A stretch of DNA of 64,000 nucleotides from Litorivita pollutaquae (GTDB lineage Bacteria > Pseudomonadota > Alphaproteobacteria > Rhodobacterales > Rhodobacteraceae). Positions 44,521 to 53,924 of the stretch are shown in pieces; the first letter of the stretch is position 1; the number at the start of each line of letters is the position of its first letter. Position numbers and translations under genes: made by a program. Below the pieces are notes generated by a model. The model saw nothing but the letters and a program-made list of their open reading frames with translations. It did not search any database and was not told where the DNA came from. The stretch covers positions 1 to 64,000 of the forward strand of contig NZ_KZ826484.1 of NCBI RefSeq assembly GCF_003205515.1, written 5' to 3'.

Positions 44521-45411
44521 GTGTTCATTACCATACTTGGCGCGGGCGCGGGCGGCGGCCTTCCGCAATGGAACTGTGGCTGCCGCAATTGCACAGACGC
44601 CCGCACGGGTCGCTTGCCACCGATGACGCAATCGTCGGTGGCCGTTTCCGTGAATGGGGTAGACTGGGCGATTTTAAATGCCTCGCCCGACATTCGCGCG
44701 CAATTTGCTGCCAATCCGTCGATGCATCCGCCCTCTTTGCGCGGGAGCCCGATGCGTGCCGTGGTTTTAACCAACGGTGACATCGACCATGTGGCCGGTT
44801 TGCTAACCCTACGCGAGAAGACGCCCTTTACGGTCTATGCTACATCCGAAACGCTTGGCGTTTTGGATCATGACAGCGTGTTTTGCGCGCTTGATCCGGC
44901 CTTGGTCACCAAGCAACGCATCACGCTGGATGCCGCGTTTCACCCGCTTGCAGGGATGGAGATCACCCCCTTCGCCGTTCCGGGAAAAGTCCCGCTCTAT
45001 ATGGAAGGCGAAACCGTCGATACTGAAGCCATGGGCGAAAACACCGTTGGTTTGCGGATCGCGGGCGGGGCCAAGGTGCTCTACTATATCCCCGGCTGCG
45101 CGACCTTACCCGATTGGCTTTTGGATCGTTTGGGCGAAGCGGATATGCTCTTGTTTGATGGCACGGTTTGGGAAAACGACGAGATGGAGCAAACCGGCAC
45201 CGGCGCGAAAACCGGCGCGCGGATGGGGCATATTTCCATGCGCGGCGATGCGGGCAGTTTGGCCCGCCTGAGCGCCCTGACCGACACGCGAAAAATCTAT
45301 ATCCACATCAACAACACCAATCCGATCCTGCAACCGGACGGACCGGAACGGGCCGAAGCCCTCGCCCAAGGATGGCAGATCGCGGCAGATGGTATGGAGC
45401 TTGAACTATGA
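44521..45411 (+). CDS. pqqB: PQQ biosynthesis protein PqqB
   Basis: PqqB is a metallo-beta-lactamase-fold oxygenase that hydroxylates the cross-linked Tyr intermediate. The 296-residue protein has ILGAGAGGGLPQWNCGCRNC (residues 5-24), including the zinc-site Cys pattern, then TNGDIDHVAGLLTLRE (metal-binding D-x-D-H) and GARMGHISM. The start is GTG at 44521; no ATG is available nearby. The stop overlaps pqqC (ATGA). Confidence 0.95.
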   Translation: MFITILGAGAGGGLPQWNCGCRNCTDARTGRLPPMTQSSVAVSVNGVDWAILNASPDIRAQFAANPSMHPPSLRGSPMRAVVLTNGDIDHVAGLLTLREKTPFTVYATSETLGVLDHDSVFCALDPALVTKQRITLDAAFHPLAGMEITPFAVPGKVPLYMEGETVDTEAMGENTVGLRIAGGAKVLYYIPGCATLPDWLLDRLGEADMLLFDGTVWENDEMEQTGTGAKTGARMGHISMRGDAGSLARLSALTDTRKIYIHINNTNPILQPDGPERAEALAQGWQIAADGMELEL

Positions 45412-46163
45412 CCCACGCCGCCCTCACAGCCCCCGACAGCGCCGCCGATTTCGAGGCACGCCTGCGCCAGATCGGCGCCGAACGCTATCATGACAAACAC
45501 CCGTTTCACCAATTGCTGCATTCGGGCGGCTGCAGCATCGACCAAGTGCGCGCATGGGTGATCAACCGGTATTATTACCAAACCCGCATCCCGATGAAGG
45601 ACGCGGCGTTCATGTCGCGTGTTTCTGATCCGGACTTGCGCCGTGTCTGGCGCTCGCGCATCGAGGATCACGATGGCGGCGTGAACGAAGGCGGCGGCAT
45701 TCGCCGTTGGCTCAAACTGGCCGAAGGCGTGGGGCTGGACCCTGATTATGTCGCCTCTGAGGTTGGTATTTTGCCCGCGACCCGATTCGCCGTCGATGCC
45801 TATGTGCGCTTTGTACGCGACGCGCCTTTGCTGCCCGCGATGGCCTCATCCCTGACCGAGCTATTCGCGCCGACCATCCACAAAACGCGGATCGCGGGGC
45901 TTTTGGCGCATTACGATTTCGCCAATCCCAATACGATTTCCTATTTCCAACACCGGCTGACCGAAGCGCCGAAAGACGTGGCCTTTGGGCTCAAATGGGT
46001 GATGGACCGCGCGATATCCCGCGCCGATCAGGACGCGGCCGCAGCGGCGCTGATTTTCAAAACCGAGGTTCTTTGGGCGCAACTTGATGCGCTGCATTCG
46101 GCCTATGTCGCGCCCGCGCGCATCCCACCGGGCGGTTGGCAACCCCACGAAGGGCTGCTGTGA
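45408..46163 (+). CDS. pqqC: Pyrroloquinoline-quinone synthase PqqC
   Basis: PqqC is the cofactor-free oxidase of the last step, converting AHQQ to PQQ by an eight-electron oxidation. The 251-residue all-helical protein shows YHDKHPFHQLLHSG, RAWVINRYYYQTRIPMKDAA, SRIEDHDG and the catalytic-region AHYDFANPNTISYFQHRL (two-part) that contain the active-site His and Tyr residues. Length is normal. Overlaps pqqB and pqqD by 4 nt each, in a tightly coupled operon. Confidence 0.96.
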   Translation: MTHAALTAPDSAADFEARLRQIGAERYHDKHPFHQLLHSGGCSIDQVRAWVINRYYYQTRIPMKDAAFMSRVSDPDLRRVWRSRIEDHDGGVNEGGGIRRWLKLAEGVGLDPDYVASEVGILPATRFAVDAYVRFVRDAPLLPAMASSLTELFAPTIHKTRIAGLLAHYDFANPNTISYFQHRLTEAPKDVAFGLKWVMDRAISRADQDAAAAALIFKTEVLWAQLDALHSAYVAPARIPPGGWQPHEGLL

Positions 46164-46435
46164 GCAACGCGATCCCATACCTGCCGCGCGGTGTGCGGAC
46201 ACATTATGATCGCATACGCGGCCGCAATGTATTGTTGGGCCCCGAGCGTGCTTTGATGCTCGATGAAATTGGCCATGCCATTATCGCGGAATTGGACGGC
46301 AAACGGACCGAAACGCAGATCGCCGCAGACCTCGCCACCCGTTACGGCGCGCCCGTTGAGGCCGTTAGCGTCGATGTGGCCGAGTTTCTCACCGACCTTG
46401 CAGACAAACGCCTAGTTGAGAGAAGAGATCCGTGA
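46160..46435 (+). CDS. pqqD: PQQ biosynthesis peptide chaperone PqqD
   Basis: PqqD binds PqqA and presents it to the radical SAM enzyme PqqE. The 91-residue protein has IPYLPRGVRTHYDRIRGRNVLLGPE, with the peptide-clamp wing, and LDEIGHAIIAELDG followed by TEAQIA-like TETQIAADLATRYG. The start is GTG 46160, overlapping the pqqC stop (GTGA); a TTG further upstream would add eight residues not found in the family. Confidence 0.93.
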   Translation: MSNAIPYLPRGVRTHYDRIRGRNVLLGPERALMLDEIGHAIIAELDGKRTETQIAADLATRYGAPVEAVSVDVAEFLTDLADKRLVERRDP

Positions 46436-47544
46436 ACGCCGCCGCCACACCTCGCCCAAATCCACCGATTGCAATGTTGGCCGAACTGACGCATCGCTGC
46501 CCGTTGTCGTGCCCCTATTGCTCCAATCCGCAGGAACTCACCACGATTTCCGCCGAATTAGAGACTGATCAATGGGCGGACATCTTCCGGCAAGCGGCCG
46601 AATTGGGCGTCTTGCAATTGCACCTTTCGGGCGGCGAGCCGGCCTCGCGGCGCGATCTGGTCGATCTTGTCATCGCTGCGCGCGAGGCGGGGCTTTATAC
46701 GAATTTGATCACCTCCGGCATTGGTTTGACGCCGAAACGGCTTGAGGCGCTCAATGATGCGGGCCTTGATCATATCCAATTGTCCGTCCAAGGCGTTGCA
46801 CCGCAACTGGCGGATTGGGTTGGCGGATACAAAGGCGGGTTCGAGCGGAAAATGCACGTTGCCGAGCATATCGCGCGGCTTGGATTTCCCCTGACACTGA
46901 ACGCGGTGATGCACCGCCATAACCTTGATGATCTGCCCGCCACGATTGAACTTGCGCTAAAGCTTGGCGCGCGGCGAATGGAGGTGGCTTGTGTGCAGTT
47001 TCAAGGCTGGGCCTTGGAAAATCGCTCGATGCTTCAACCCACCCGCGAACAGGTAGATGCCGCCAAGGCCTTGGTCGCACACGCGCGCAAAGAGCATCGC
47101 GGTACTTTGGTGATCGATTTTGTGCCGCCCGATTACTACGCTGATTTTCCCAAAGCCTGCATGGGCGGTTGGGGCTCGACGGGGTTGAATATTGCGCCGG
47201 ACGGCAAGGTTTTACCCTGCCACGCTGCCGAAACCATCCCGCATCTGACATTCCAACACGCACAAGACGTGCCCTTGGCGGAAATTTGGTATGACGATCC
47301 GGCATTCCAAGCCTATCGCGGTACAGATTGGATGCCGGACCTATGCCAATCCTGCGACCGGCGCGACGTGGATTTCGGTGGCTGCCGGTGCCAAGCCATG
47401 GCCATCGCCGCCGATGCGGGCGCCACCGATCCGGTGTGCCGTAAATCGCCACATCGTGGATTGGTCGATGCGCTGCTCGAAGCCGAATTGGGCGCACAGG
47501 CGCAGCAAGACTTCATTTATCGCAAACCTCCCGCATCTGTATAA
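46432..47544 (+). CDS. pqqE: PqqA cross-linking radical SAM enzyme PqqE
   Basis: PqqE forms the carbon-carbon bond between Glu and Tyr of PqqA. The 370-residue protein has the radical-SAM cluster motif CPLSCPYC (residues about 24-31) and the HLSGGEPASRRDL loop. A C-terminal SPASM domain carries CMGGWGSTGLNIAPDGKVLPC and CQSCDRRDVDFGGCRC, the ligands of the auxiliary clusters. Start GTG overlaps pqqD (GTGA). No pqqF protease follows; processing of PqqA must use a gene elsewhere. Confidence 0.96.
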   Translation: MNAAATPRPNPPIAMLAELTHRCPLSCPYCSNPQELTTISAELETDQWADIFRQAAELGVLQLHLSGGEPASRRDLVDLVIAAREAGLYTNLITSGIGLTPKRLEALNDAGLDHIQLSVQGVAPQLADWVGGYKGGFERKMHVAEHIARLGFPLTLNAVMHRHNLDDLPATIELALKLGARRMEVACVQFQGWALENRSMLQPTREQVDAAKALVAHARKEHRGTLVIDFVPPDYYADFPKACMGGWGSTGLNIAPDGKVLPCHAAETIPHLTFQHAQDVPLAEIWYDDPAFQAYRGTDWMPDLCQSCDRRDVDFGGCRCQAMAIAADAGATDPVCRKSPHRGLVDALLEAELGAQAQQDFIYRKPPASV

Positions 47545-47564
47545 TTACAAAACCAGAGCCTGTT

Positions 47565-49811
47565 TCACCCTAAATCCACGGGTACCGTGGTCGCGAGAAA
47601 CGCTTCAAGGTGGCGCGCATCAAGCGGTTTGGCCATCAACTCCACCTTCATCTCGGCGCAACTTTGACGCAACTCCGACGATCGGTTGGCGGAAATGATC
47701 CGTGCGGGGATATCCCCATACGTTTGCCGCAACCGGGCCACCACATTCAGACCGTTTTCACCATTGTCGAGCTGATAATCAATCAACATCGCATCTGGCT
47801 TGATCTGGATTTCATCCAGAAGTTCCATCGCCTCGTCGCCGGAATGCACATCCAAAACAGCGGCATTCCATTTGCCAAGCAGCAGGCTGATCGCACGGCG
47901 CACTTCGGCATCGTTTTCGACCAATAGGACAATCAATCCGCTTTCGGTCAGTTTACGTTCGCGGCGCGGCGTCGGCGCCGCAACCGGCAGAGCATTGTCG
48001 CCCTCGAAGCGTTGCATGTTCACAAAAAAGCCAGTCCCCTGCCCTGGCACCGACCACAGGCTAAGCTGGTGCCCCAGGCGCGTACAGGCACGTTCGACAA
48101 TGGCAAGACCAAGGCCAAGCCCTTCGGGGGCGCTGGCCGACGTATCAAGACGGTGGAACTCTTGAAAGATCGCGCTTTGATGTTCCTCTGCAATGCCCGG
48201 TCCGGTGTCCCACACCTCAAGCCGAACCGAACCGCCATTACGCCGCACCCCGACCAACACCCGACCGCTTTGAGTATAGCGGATCGCGTTGGCGATGAGA
48301 TTTTGCAAAATCCGGCTGATGAACAGCGGATTGGAGTAGACCATTGCCGATGTCCCGACGACGCGGAAATCAAGCCCCTTCATCTGTGCATGTGGCGCGA
48401 ATTCGTCACGCAGGCGGGCAAGGACGCGGCCCAAGGGGACGGCCGTTTGTTCCAACCCCGCAGTGCCCGCGTCGAGTTTGGAGATATCCAACAGCGCCTC
48501 GATGATGTTTTCGACACTTTCAAGCGCACCAAAGGCCTTGCGCACCGTATCCTGTTCAATCGGATCGCGGTCGGTTTCCGCCAGAGACGCAACATAAAGT
48601 TTCGCCGCTGACAAAGGTTGTAACAGGTCGTGACTGGCGGCGGCGACAAACCGCGATTTCGACGCATTGGCGCGTTCGGCCGCACTCAACGCATGTTCCA
48701 ATTCCAGCGTGCGTGCGGCCACGCGCTCTTCGAGCAAAGCGTTGGCCTCGAACAGGCGCTTTGCCGCCTCCCGCTCGGCGGTGATGTCCGTGAGCGACAC
48801 CACAAACCCGCGATCAGGCATTTCTTGCGCAAAGAAATCCAAAATGGCGCCGCTTTTGTGTTTCAGCTCGAACGACAGCGCGCGGCGTTTTTTGGGCGCG
48901 TTGACCCAATCGAGAACCGCCTCGCGCGGCATGGTTTTGGGAAAGATCAGCCGGTCCTGCATCCGGTCAAACAAAGTGTCAAAATGCGCGCCGAAGCGGA
49001 ATTGTGATGCAGGCAGCGCCAGCAATTGCCCGATCCGGTGGTTCCAACCCACCAGATGGGTGTCCTTGTCAAAAATCCCGACGCCTTGGTTCAAATGATC
49101 CAATGTGGCGCGAATCATGATCGCCTGTTGGTCCATCAACTTATCACGGGCTTGACGTTCCAACCGCATGATATCGGTCACATCGGTTTGCAAGATCACC
49201 GTGCCGCCATCGGGTGTGCGATGCGCAGACACCTGCACCCACCGATTTCCAACCAATTTGACGTTGAAAATCGCGTGTTCATCCTTGTGCCGTTCAAGGC
49301 GCATTTTGCGCCATGCGATGCGTTCCTCTGCGCTGCGCAAATCTATGCTGGTGCTGGAACTGACCGCATCGACATATTCCGCGAAACTCATACCCGGGAA
49401 GAGCTGCTCTTTGAGGTCGCCCAAATGCATCGAAAAACGCAGGTTATAGAGCACCAGAAGATTGTCGGGGCTGAAAAGAGCAAAGCCTTCTTCGACAGCT
49501 TCAATCGCGGCGGTCAAATCCGAACGCGCCGCTTCTGTGGCCCGGTTGGCCTCGGCGAGGCGGGCGTTGGATTCATTGAGCAGATCCAGCACCCGTTCAA
49601 GATCCTGAGTCCGCTGGCGCACCTGACCTTCAAGCAATGCCGCGCGTTCAAACTGTGCATAGGCCGCGCCGGAATCATTGGTCACCTGCTCCACCCGCCG
49701 CATCAATGCATCCGTGATTTGCAGCAATTTTTCATGCTGGCGTTCCAGCGAATCAGCAGGGTCGAGCAGAGTATGAACCATCACAGAGCCTTCAGAGGTT
49801 TCTTCGATCAC
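47565..49811 (-). CDS. Hybrid sensor histidine kinase, NahK/ErcS-like
   Basis: A soluble 748-residue kinase with no transmembrane helix. It has a coiled coil (about 20-100), two PAS-type domains (about 100-215 and 230-345), a second coiled coil, a dimerisation domain with FVAAASHDLLQPLSAAKLY (His394), and an ATPase domain with N-box NLIANAIRYT, DTGPGI and EGLGLGLAI. A C-terminal receiver follows (Asp678 in LIDYQLDNGE, Lys728). NahK/ErcS kinases share this layout and pair with FIST/NosP proteins. GTG 49811 overlaps the FIST gene stop; ATG 49781 is an alternative start. Confidence 0.88.
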   Translation of the reverse strand: MIEETSEGSVMVHTLLDPADSLERQHEKLLQITDALMRRVEQVTNDSGAAYAQFERAALLEGQVRQRTQDLERVLDLLNESNARLAEANRATEAARSDLTAAIEAVEEGFALFSPDNLLVLYNLRFSMHLGDLKEQLFPGMSFAEYVDAVSSSTSIDLRSAEERIAWRKMRLERHKDEHAIFNVKLVGNRWVQVSAHRTPDGGTVILQTDVTDIMRLERQARDKLMDQQAIMIRATLDHLNQGVGIFDKDTHLVGWNHRIGQLLALPASQFRFGAHFDTLFDRMQDRLIFPKTMPREAVLDWVNAPKKRRALSFELKHKSGAILDFFAQEMPDRGFVVSLTDITAEREAAKRLFEANALLEERVAARTLELEHALSAAERANASKSRFVAAASHDLLQPLSAAKLYVASLAETDRDPIEQDTVRKAFGALESVENIIEALLDISKLDAGTAGLEQTAVPLGRVLARLRDEFAPHAQMKGLDFRVVGTSAMVYSNPLFISRILQNLIANAIRYTQSGRVLVGVRRNGGSVRLEVWDTGPGIAEEHQSAIFQEFHRLDTSASAPEGLGLGLAIVERACTRLGHQLSLWSVPGQGTGFFVNMQRFEGDNALPVAAPTPRRERKLTESGLIVLLVENDAEVRRAISLLLGKWNAAVLDVHSGDEAMELLDEIQIKPDAMLIDYQLDNGENGLNVVARLRQTYGDIPARIISANRSSELRQSCAEMKVELMAKPLDARHLEAFLATTVPVDLG

Positions 49812-50965
49812 GATTCGGGAAGGTAAATCGCCACACCGGTCATTGTGTGGTTCACGTGTTTGGCGTCAATCTGTTCGCCGTAAGTCGCAAAACCAACAAC
49901 ACGGTTTTCTTTGAAAATCTGCGAAATCTGGTTGGTTTGCTGTTTTTGTGCCGCCTCCATGCGGCGCAGCAAACAATCGCAGACAAAAATCGTGTCGAGC
50001 GATCCCGCCTCGGCCAGCCCCCGCAATTCGCGCTCCAGATGCACGGCAATATCGTCGGGTTCGGCAAGTGTCAGAACCAAACCTTCGTCGATGGCAGAGA
50101 AGAACACCAAATCGTCGCTGTCTTCAATACGTTGAATGGCGCGCACATGATGGGCACCACCAATGCGCACCACAACCGGATGGGCGGCAAAGGTAAAGGT
50201 ATCGAGCTGCTCGGGCGACTTCCCCAAAATGCGGGCGTATTCGCGCGCGGCGGGTTCGGCATTGATCTCATGCACGATCCGGCGCGACGGATCGGCACGG
50301 GTCACCACCATGCGGGTCTCGGTCGGTGTCAAATGCGCGAGACTAAAGACCTTAACCGGGCAGTGGGTGCGCACCATGGTTAGCACACCGGCGTTTTGAT
50401 AAACTACGCCGCCGTAAGACAGATAGGTATTGGCAAAATCCTCACCGTCGGCGGCAGAACCACCAAACAATTGCATTGGCCCGAGACCGGGCGCGAGGGC
50501 GCTCATCAATTCGTCTTCTTTGCGCGACAACCCATCGACAGTCAGAAAGGCAAATTCATATGCCATATCGCGGGCGTCATGGGTCAATTTGGCACGCGCG
50601 CGGATTACATCGCCGATCAATGTCTGTGGATCGATTTCGTCAAGTTCCTCGATCAACAAGGTTTCGATTTGGAACAATCGGGCACGGAGCGCCACGGCGA
50701 CGATCTCTCGTTCGGTATAGCCCTCGGTCGATATTTCGCCCGCCGTGCTGCAACAGACCACCGGCGTCTCCCCGAAACATTCTGCGGCCCGCTGCACGAT
50801 ACTGGCGAAATCCGCCACGTTAGAGACGAACAGATACACAATCGACATATCTTCGTCGCCCAGCGCATCACGCAAATCGCGCACCGGATCCGCCGCATCA
50901 CACGGAGCATGGGCCGTCAACAATGACGAACCGGCTGCAAAAGCAGGTGGTTTGAGTTGGCCCAT
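49808..50965 (-). CDS. FIST-domain sensor protein, NosP-like
   Basis: A 385-residue soluble protein with an N-terminal FIST domain (about 35-225) and a C-terminal FIST_C domain (about 235-375). Markers are TPVVCCSTAGEISTEGY, LFGGSAADGEDF, IFVCDCLLRRMEA and VVGFATYGEQ. FIST proteins are ligand sensors; NosP proteins of this type bind haem and nitric oxide and inhibit a co-encoded NahK-type kinase in Pseudomonas and relatives. Here the downstream kinase overlaps by 4 nt. Whether this one binds haem is not visible in the sequence. Confidence 0.85.
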   Translation of the reverse strand: MGQLKPPAFAAGSSLLTAHAPCDAADPVRDLRDALGDEDMSIVYLFVSNVADFASIVQRAAECFGETPVVCCSTAGEISTEGYTEREIVAVALRARLFQIETLLIEELDEIDPQTLIGDVIRARAKLTHDARDMAYEFAFLTVDGLSRKEDELMSALAPGLGPMQLFGGSAADGEDFANTYLSYGGVVYQNAGVLTMVRTHCPVKVFSLAHLTPTETRMVVTRADPSRRIVHEINAEPAAREYARILGKSPEQLDTFTFAAHPVVVRIGGAHHVRAIQRIEDSDDLVFFSAIDEGLVLTLAEPDDIAVHLERELRGLAEAGSLDTIFVCDCLLRRMEAAQKQQTNQISQIFKENRVVGFATYGEQIDAKHVNHTMTGVAIYLPES

Positions 50966-51004
50966 TCTCCTCCCCGATCATAGGCGCGATCTTTTTATGG
51001 CAGT

Positions 51005-51736
51005 TTAGAAGCTGCTCCCTTCTCCCTGTGCAATGCTGGAAAACCGCGCTTCTTGCGCGATGAGCACGGCCTGTGTGCGGCTTTGCACCCCCAGCTTTCG
51101 CATAATAGCGGTAACATGCGCCTTAACTGTCGTCTCTGCAATCGAAAGATCATAGGCGATTTGTTTGTTCAGCTTACCCTCGCAAATCAGATTGAGAATC
51201 CGCGCCTGTTGATTTGTCAGGCTGGAGAGCCGCGTCAGCGCAGCCTCTTGTTCGCCTTCGGGGGCCACGTCCTCGTTCGGCATATAAAGACCTTCGGGCA
51301 CGAACACCTCGCCTGCGCTGATCGCGTCAAAAGCGTCGCGGAATACACTGCGCTGGCTATGTTTGGGGATAAACCCGCGCGCACCGGCGCGGATCGCCGA
51401 AGCAATAATGCGCGGTTCGGACATGGATGACACAACAATCACCGGCACCGAGGGAGCCGCGTTGATCAGGCGCAAAAGCCCGTCGAGCCCGTTGACATCC
51501 GGCAAGTTCAAGTCGAGGAAAATAATATCCGGTGACAGGCCCTCACCAAGCCGTTCCAGCGCGCCTTTGAGGCATTCGGCGGTTTTTACGGTCTGCACTT
51601 CAAGCACCGCGCGCAATGTCATCGAGAGCGCATCGCAAAACAGCGGATGGTCGTCGATCACCATCGCCGTGTTCAACGCCTTGTCAGACGTCCCCCGATC
51701 ATCGGGGCCCCTTTCGGTCGAGCGGGCGTGAGCCAT
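51005..51736 (-). CDS. LuxR/NarL-family response regulator, ExaE/ErbR-like
   Basis: A 243-residue regulator with a receiver domain (VIDDHPLF at 27-34, phospho-acceptor Asp75 in IIFLDLNLPD, Lys125) and a C-terminal LuxR-type HTH (about 172-235: LTNQQARILNLICEGKLNKQ, TTVKAHVTAIMRKLGV). Regulators of this type activate PQQ-dependent alcohol dehydrogenase genes in pseudomonads and methylotrophs. Of two ATGs, 51736 is better spaced from AGGAG. Followed after 39 nt by the FIST gene, so it is probably one operon with the sensor and kinase. Confidence 0.88.
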   Translation of the reverse strand: MAHARSTERGPDDRGTSDKALNTAMVIDDHPLFCDALSMTLRAVLEVQTVKTAECLKGALERLGEGLSPDIIFLDLNLPDVNGLDGLLRLINAAPSVPVIVVSSMSEPRIIASAIRAGARGFIPKHSQRSVFRDAFDAISAGEVFVPEGLYMPNEDVAPEGEQEAALTRLSSLTNQQARILNLICEGKLNKQIAYDLSIAETTVKAHVTAIMRKLGVQSRTQAVLIAQEARFSSIAQGEGSSF

Positions 51737-51765
51737 ACACATATCTCCTGAACAGTGGTGTTCTC

Positions 51766-51810
51766 AGGCTAGCAAATTGCGCGCTCTGTCACACTAGCCA
51801 ATAAGTCGGG
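51766..51810 (-). promoter_or_regulatory. Candidate response-regulator promoter with degenerate TACGACY element
   Basis: On the minus strand CCCGACT (51810-51804) is followed after exactly 32 nt by TAGCCT (51771-51766). The adjoining bases CGACTTATTGGCTA closely match CGACTATTGGCTTA in the alcohol dehydrogenase promoter. Suggests autoregulation of the regulator operon. Confidence 0.45.
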
Positions 51811-51847
51811 GGTCATTTTCAAACCACCTGCGCCTCTCTACCCACGG

Positions 51848-51882
51848 AAAAACGCGCGCCTCGGGGGGGACCGAGACGCGCG
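51848..51882 (-). terminator. Strong terminator after the alcohol dehydrogenase gene
   Basis: On the minus strand a 12-bp stem CGCGCGTCTCGG/CCGAGGCGCGCG (one G-U pair, loop of six) is followed by TTTTT. It lies 25 nt after the stop codon. Confidence 0.9.
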
Positions 51883-51906
51883 CTGCCGGATAGTTAAAGA
51901 AAAGGC

Positions 51907-53673
51907 TTATTTCACTTCGGCCAATTGCTTGGGCAATTTGAACGTCCACAACATGCCACCTTGGTTCAGGAAGCTGACCTTTTTGGCCACTTCACCACCC
52001 CAAAGAGGAACCGCGCCACCCCAACCGGAGATCACCGAAACATATTGCTCGCCGTCCATTTCCCATGTGACGGGCTGACCCACGATGCCGGAGCCGGTTT
52101 GGAAAGACCAAAGCTGTTCGCCGGTTTCATCATCAAAGGCGATGAAGTCACCCTGCGGTGTGCCGGTAAAGACAAGTCCGCCAGCCGTGGTCATTACGCC
52201 ACCCCAGAGAGGGGATTCGTTTTTGAATTCCCACTTCCATTCGCCGGTTGCCGGGTCGATGGCTTTGAGGCTGCCGATGTGATCTTCATACATCGGCTTG
52301 ATGGTGAAGCCGGAACCAAGATAGGCCGCGCCTTTTTTGTAGGTTACAGGCTCATTCCAGATATCCATGCCCCATTCGTTGGAGGGCACGTAGAACAGGC
52401 CGGTTTTCTGACTGTAGGCCATCGGCATCCAGTTTTTGCCGCCAAGGAAACCGGGGGCCGAAAAGACAACATCGCCTTTCTTGCCATCCGCCGCATCCGC
52501 CGGATTGCCCGGACGGTTGTCTTCGTTAAAGATCGGGCGGCCGTTTTCATCGATGCCCGACGCCCATGTGATGTCCTTCACAAACGGCGTGCCGGAGATG
52601 AAGCCGCCGGTTTCACGATCCAGAACATAGAAGAACCCGTTCCGGTCCGCCGTGGCGTACCGCTTGTTGCCGTCTTTGTCGGTAAAGGCGACGACTTCGT
52701 TCACACCGTCATAATCCCAACCTTCGCGCGGCGTGGATTGGAAATGCCATTTGATCTCGCCCGTGGCAGGGTCGATGCCGATACGCGAGGCCGCATAAAG
52801 GTTATCGCCCGCGTTGCCTTCGGTTGGCACCCCCGCGTTACGCAGATGGCTGTTCCATGGGGCGGGGTTACCGGCGCCAAACACGATCGTGTCTGTTTCG
52901 ATATCATACGATCCGCCAAGCCAGGTCGCACCACCGCCGGTTTTCCACATGTCGCCCGGCCATGTCGCATTCAGCGTGCCGGTCATAGAGGATTCTTCGC
53001 CGTTCAGCGTGCCCATATGGCCTTCGATCACCGGACGGGTCCAAACCATTTCGCCGGTTTCGGCGTTGCGGGCCTGAACTTCGCCCACGATACCAAATTC
53101 ACCACCGGAGTTGCCGGTAATCACAAGGCCATTCACGATCAACGGCGCCGCGGTATAGGAATAGCCCGCTCTGTAATCCGCGATTTTCTTGTTCCACACG
53201 ACATCGCCAGTCTTGAGGTTCAACGCCACCAAGCGCGCATCAAGCGTGCCGAAAATCACATTATCGCCGTAGATCGCGGCACCGCGATTGACGACGTCAC
53301 AGCAAGGTAAAATGCCTTCAGGCAGACGCGCGTCATATTGCCAAAGCTCTTTACCGGTGCGCACGTCAATCGCATAGATGCGCGAATAGGAGCCGGTGAT
53401 ATACATCACGCCATCATAGACCAACGGCTGTGTCTCCTGGCCGCGCTGCTTTTCACCGCCAAGTGAAAATGCCCATGCCGGCATCAGGTTTTTAACGTTG
53501 TCTTTGTTCAGTGTCTCAAGCGGGCTGTAGCGCTGCAAATCGCGCCCCATGCCGTTGGTAACAATCTGGCTCGTATTGGTCCGGTCGTTGGCCAGATCTT
53601 CTTCGGTCACTCCGGCGACAGCGGCCCCTGCCGCCATCATGCCGATCGCGACGGATGCGATAAAGCGATTCAT
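51907..53673 (-). CDS. PQQ-dependent alcohol dehydrogenase, lanthanide type (ExaF/PedH/XoxF-like)
   Basis: A periplasmic eight-bladed-propeller quinoprotein of 588 residues that oxidises alcohols and passes electrons to cytochrome c. Signal peptide about 1-20. Key residues are the adjacent Cys pair (124-125, PCC), metal ligands Glu192 and Asn269 ([10 protein letters not shown]), catalytic Asp320 and Asp322 in [10 protein letters not shown]. The extra Asp two residues after the catalytic one marks lanthanide-dependent enzymes. DNLYAASR and KWHFQSTP resemble ethanol-type ExaF/PedH more than methanol-type XoxF. ATG 53671-53673 follows GGGAGG. Confidence 0.92.
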   Translation of the reverse strand: MNRFIASVAIGMMAAGAAVAGVTEEDLANDRTNTSQIVTNGMGRDLQRYSPLETLNKDNVKNLMPAWAFSLGGEKQRGQETQPLVYDGVMYITGSYSRIYAIDVRTGKELWQYDARLPEGILPCCDVVNRGAAIYGDNVIFGTLDARLVALNLKTGDVVWNKKIADYRAGYSYTAAPLIVNGLVITGNSGGEFGIVGEVQARNAETGEMVWTRPVIEGHMGTLNGEESSMTGTLNATWPGDMWKTGGGATWLGGSYDIETDTIVFGAGNPAPWNSHLRNAGVPTEGNAGDNLYAASRIGIDPATGEIKWHFQSTPREGWDYDGVNEVVAFTDKDGNKRYATADRNGFFYVLDRETGGFISGTPFVKDITWASGIDENGRPIFNEDNRPGNPADAADGKKGDVVFSAPGFLGGKNWMPMAYSQKTGLFYVPSNEWGMDIWNEPVTYKKGAAYLGSGFTIKPMYEDHIGSLKAIDPATGEWKWEFKNESPLWGGVMTTAGGLVFTGTPQGDFIAFDDETGEQLWSFQTGSGIVGQPVTWEMDGEQYVSVISGWGGAVPLWGGEVAKKVSFLNQGGMLWTFKLPKQLAEVK

Positions 53674-53748
53674 TTCGGTAATCCTCCCTGGGTTCTCCCC
53701 GCCGCGCAGGCAGGTCCACCACGCGTTTCGCACGCATGGGTTGACATG

Positions 53749-53793
53749 AGGCTAGGGGAAGCGCGGCGCCCAAGGTATAAGCCAATAGTCGTA
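53749..53793 (-). promoter_or_regulatory. Candidate alcohol dehydrogenase promoter with TACGACT element
   Basis: On the minus strand TACGACT (53793-53787) is followed after 32 nt by the -10-like TAGCCT (53754-53749), 76 bp before the start codon. The same element and spacing occur before the Sel1 gene. Confidence 0.55.
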
Positions 53794-53924
53794 TTTCAAA
53801 TTCCGTCTGGCTGCGGGCCAAGTATCAATCTGGCGGGTTCTCGAACATCGAACGTGCGGGCGTCCAACGCCACAGCGCCCGCGATCCAACGCGACATCAT
53901 GACAATCCCGCGCGGGCGCAGGGA

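Noticed and set aside
51925-53310. Plus-strand open frame of about 460 codons inside the alcohol dehydrogenase gene
   Set aside because: Antisense to a quinoprotein with complete active site; no promoter, ribosome site or domain.
53840-53924. Weak inverted repeat CGGGCG/CGCCCG after the cytochrome gene as a terminator
   Set aside because: Six-bp stem with a long loop and no T-run; not supported.
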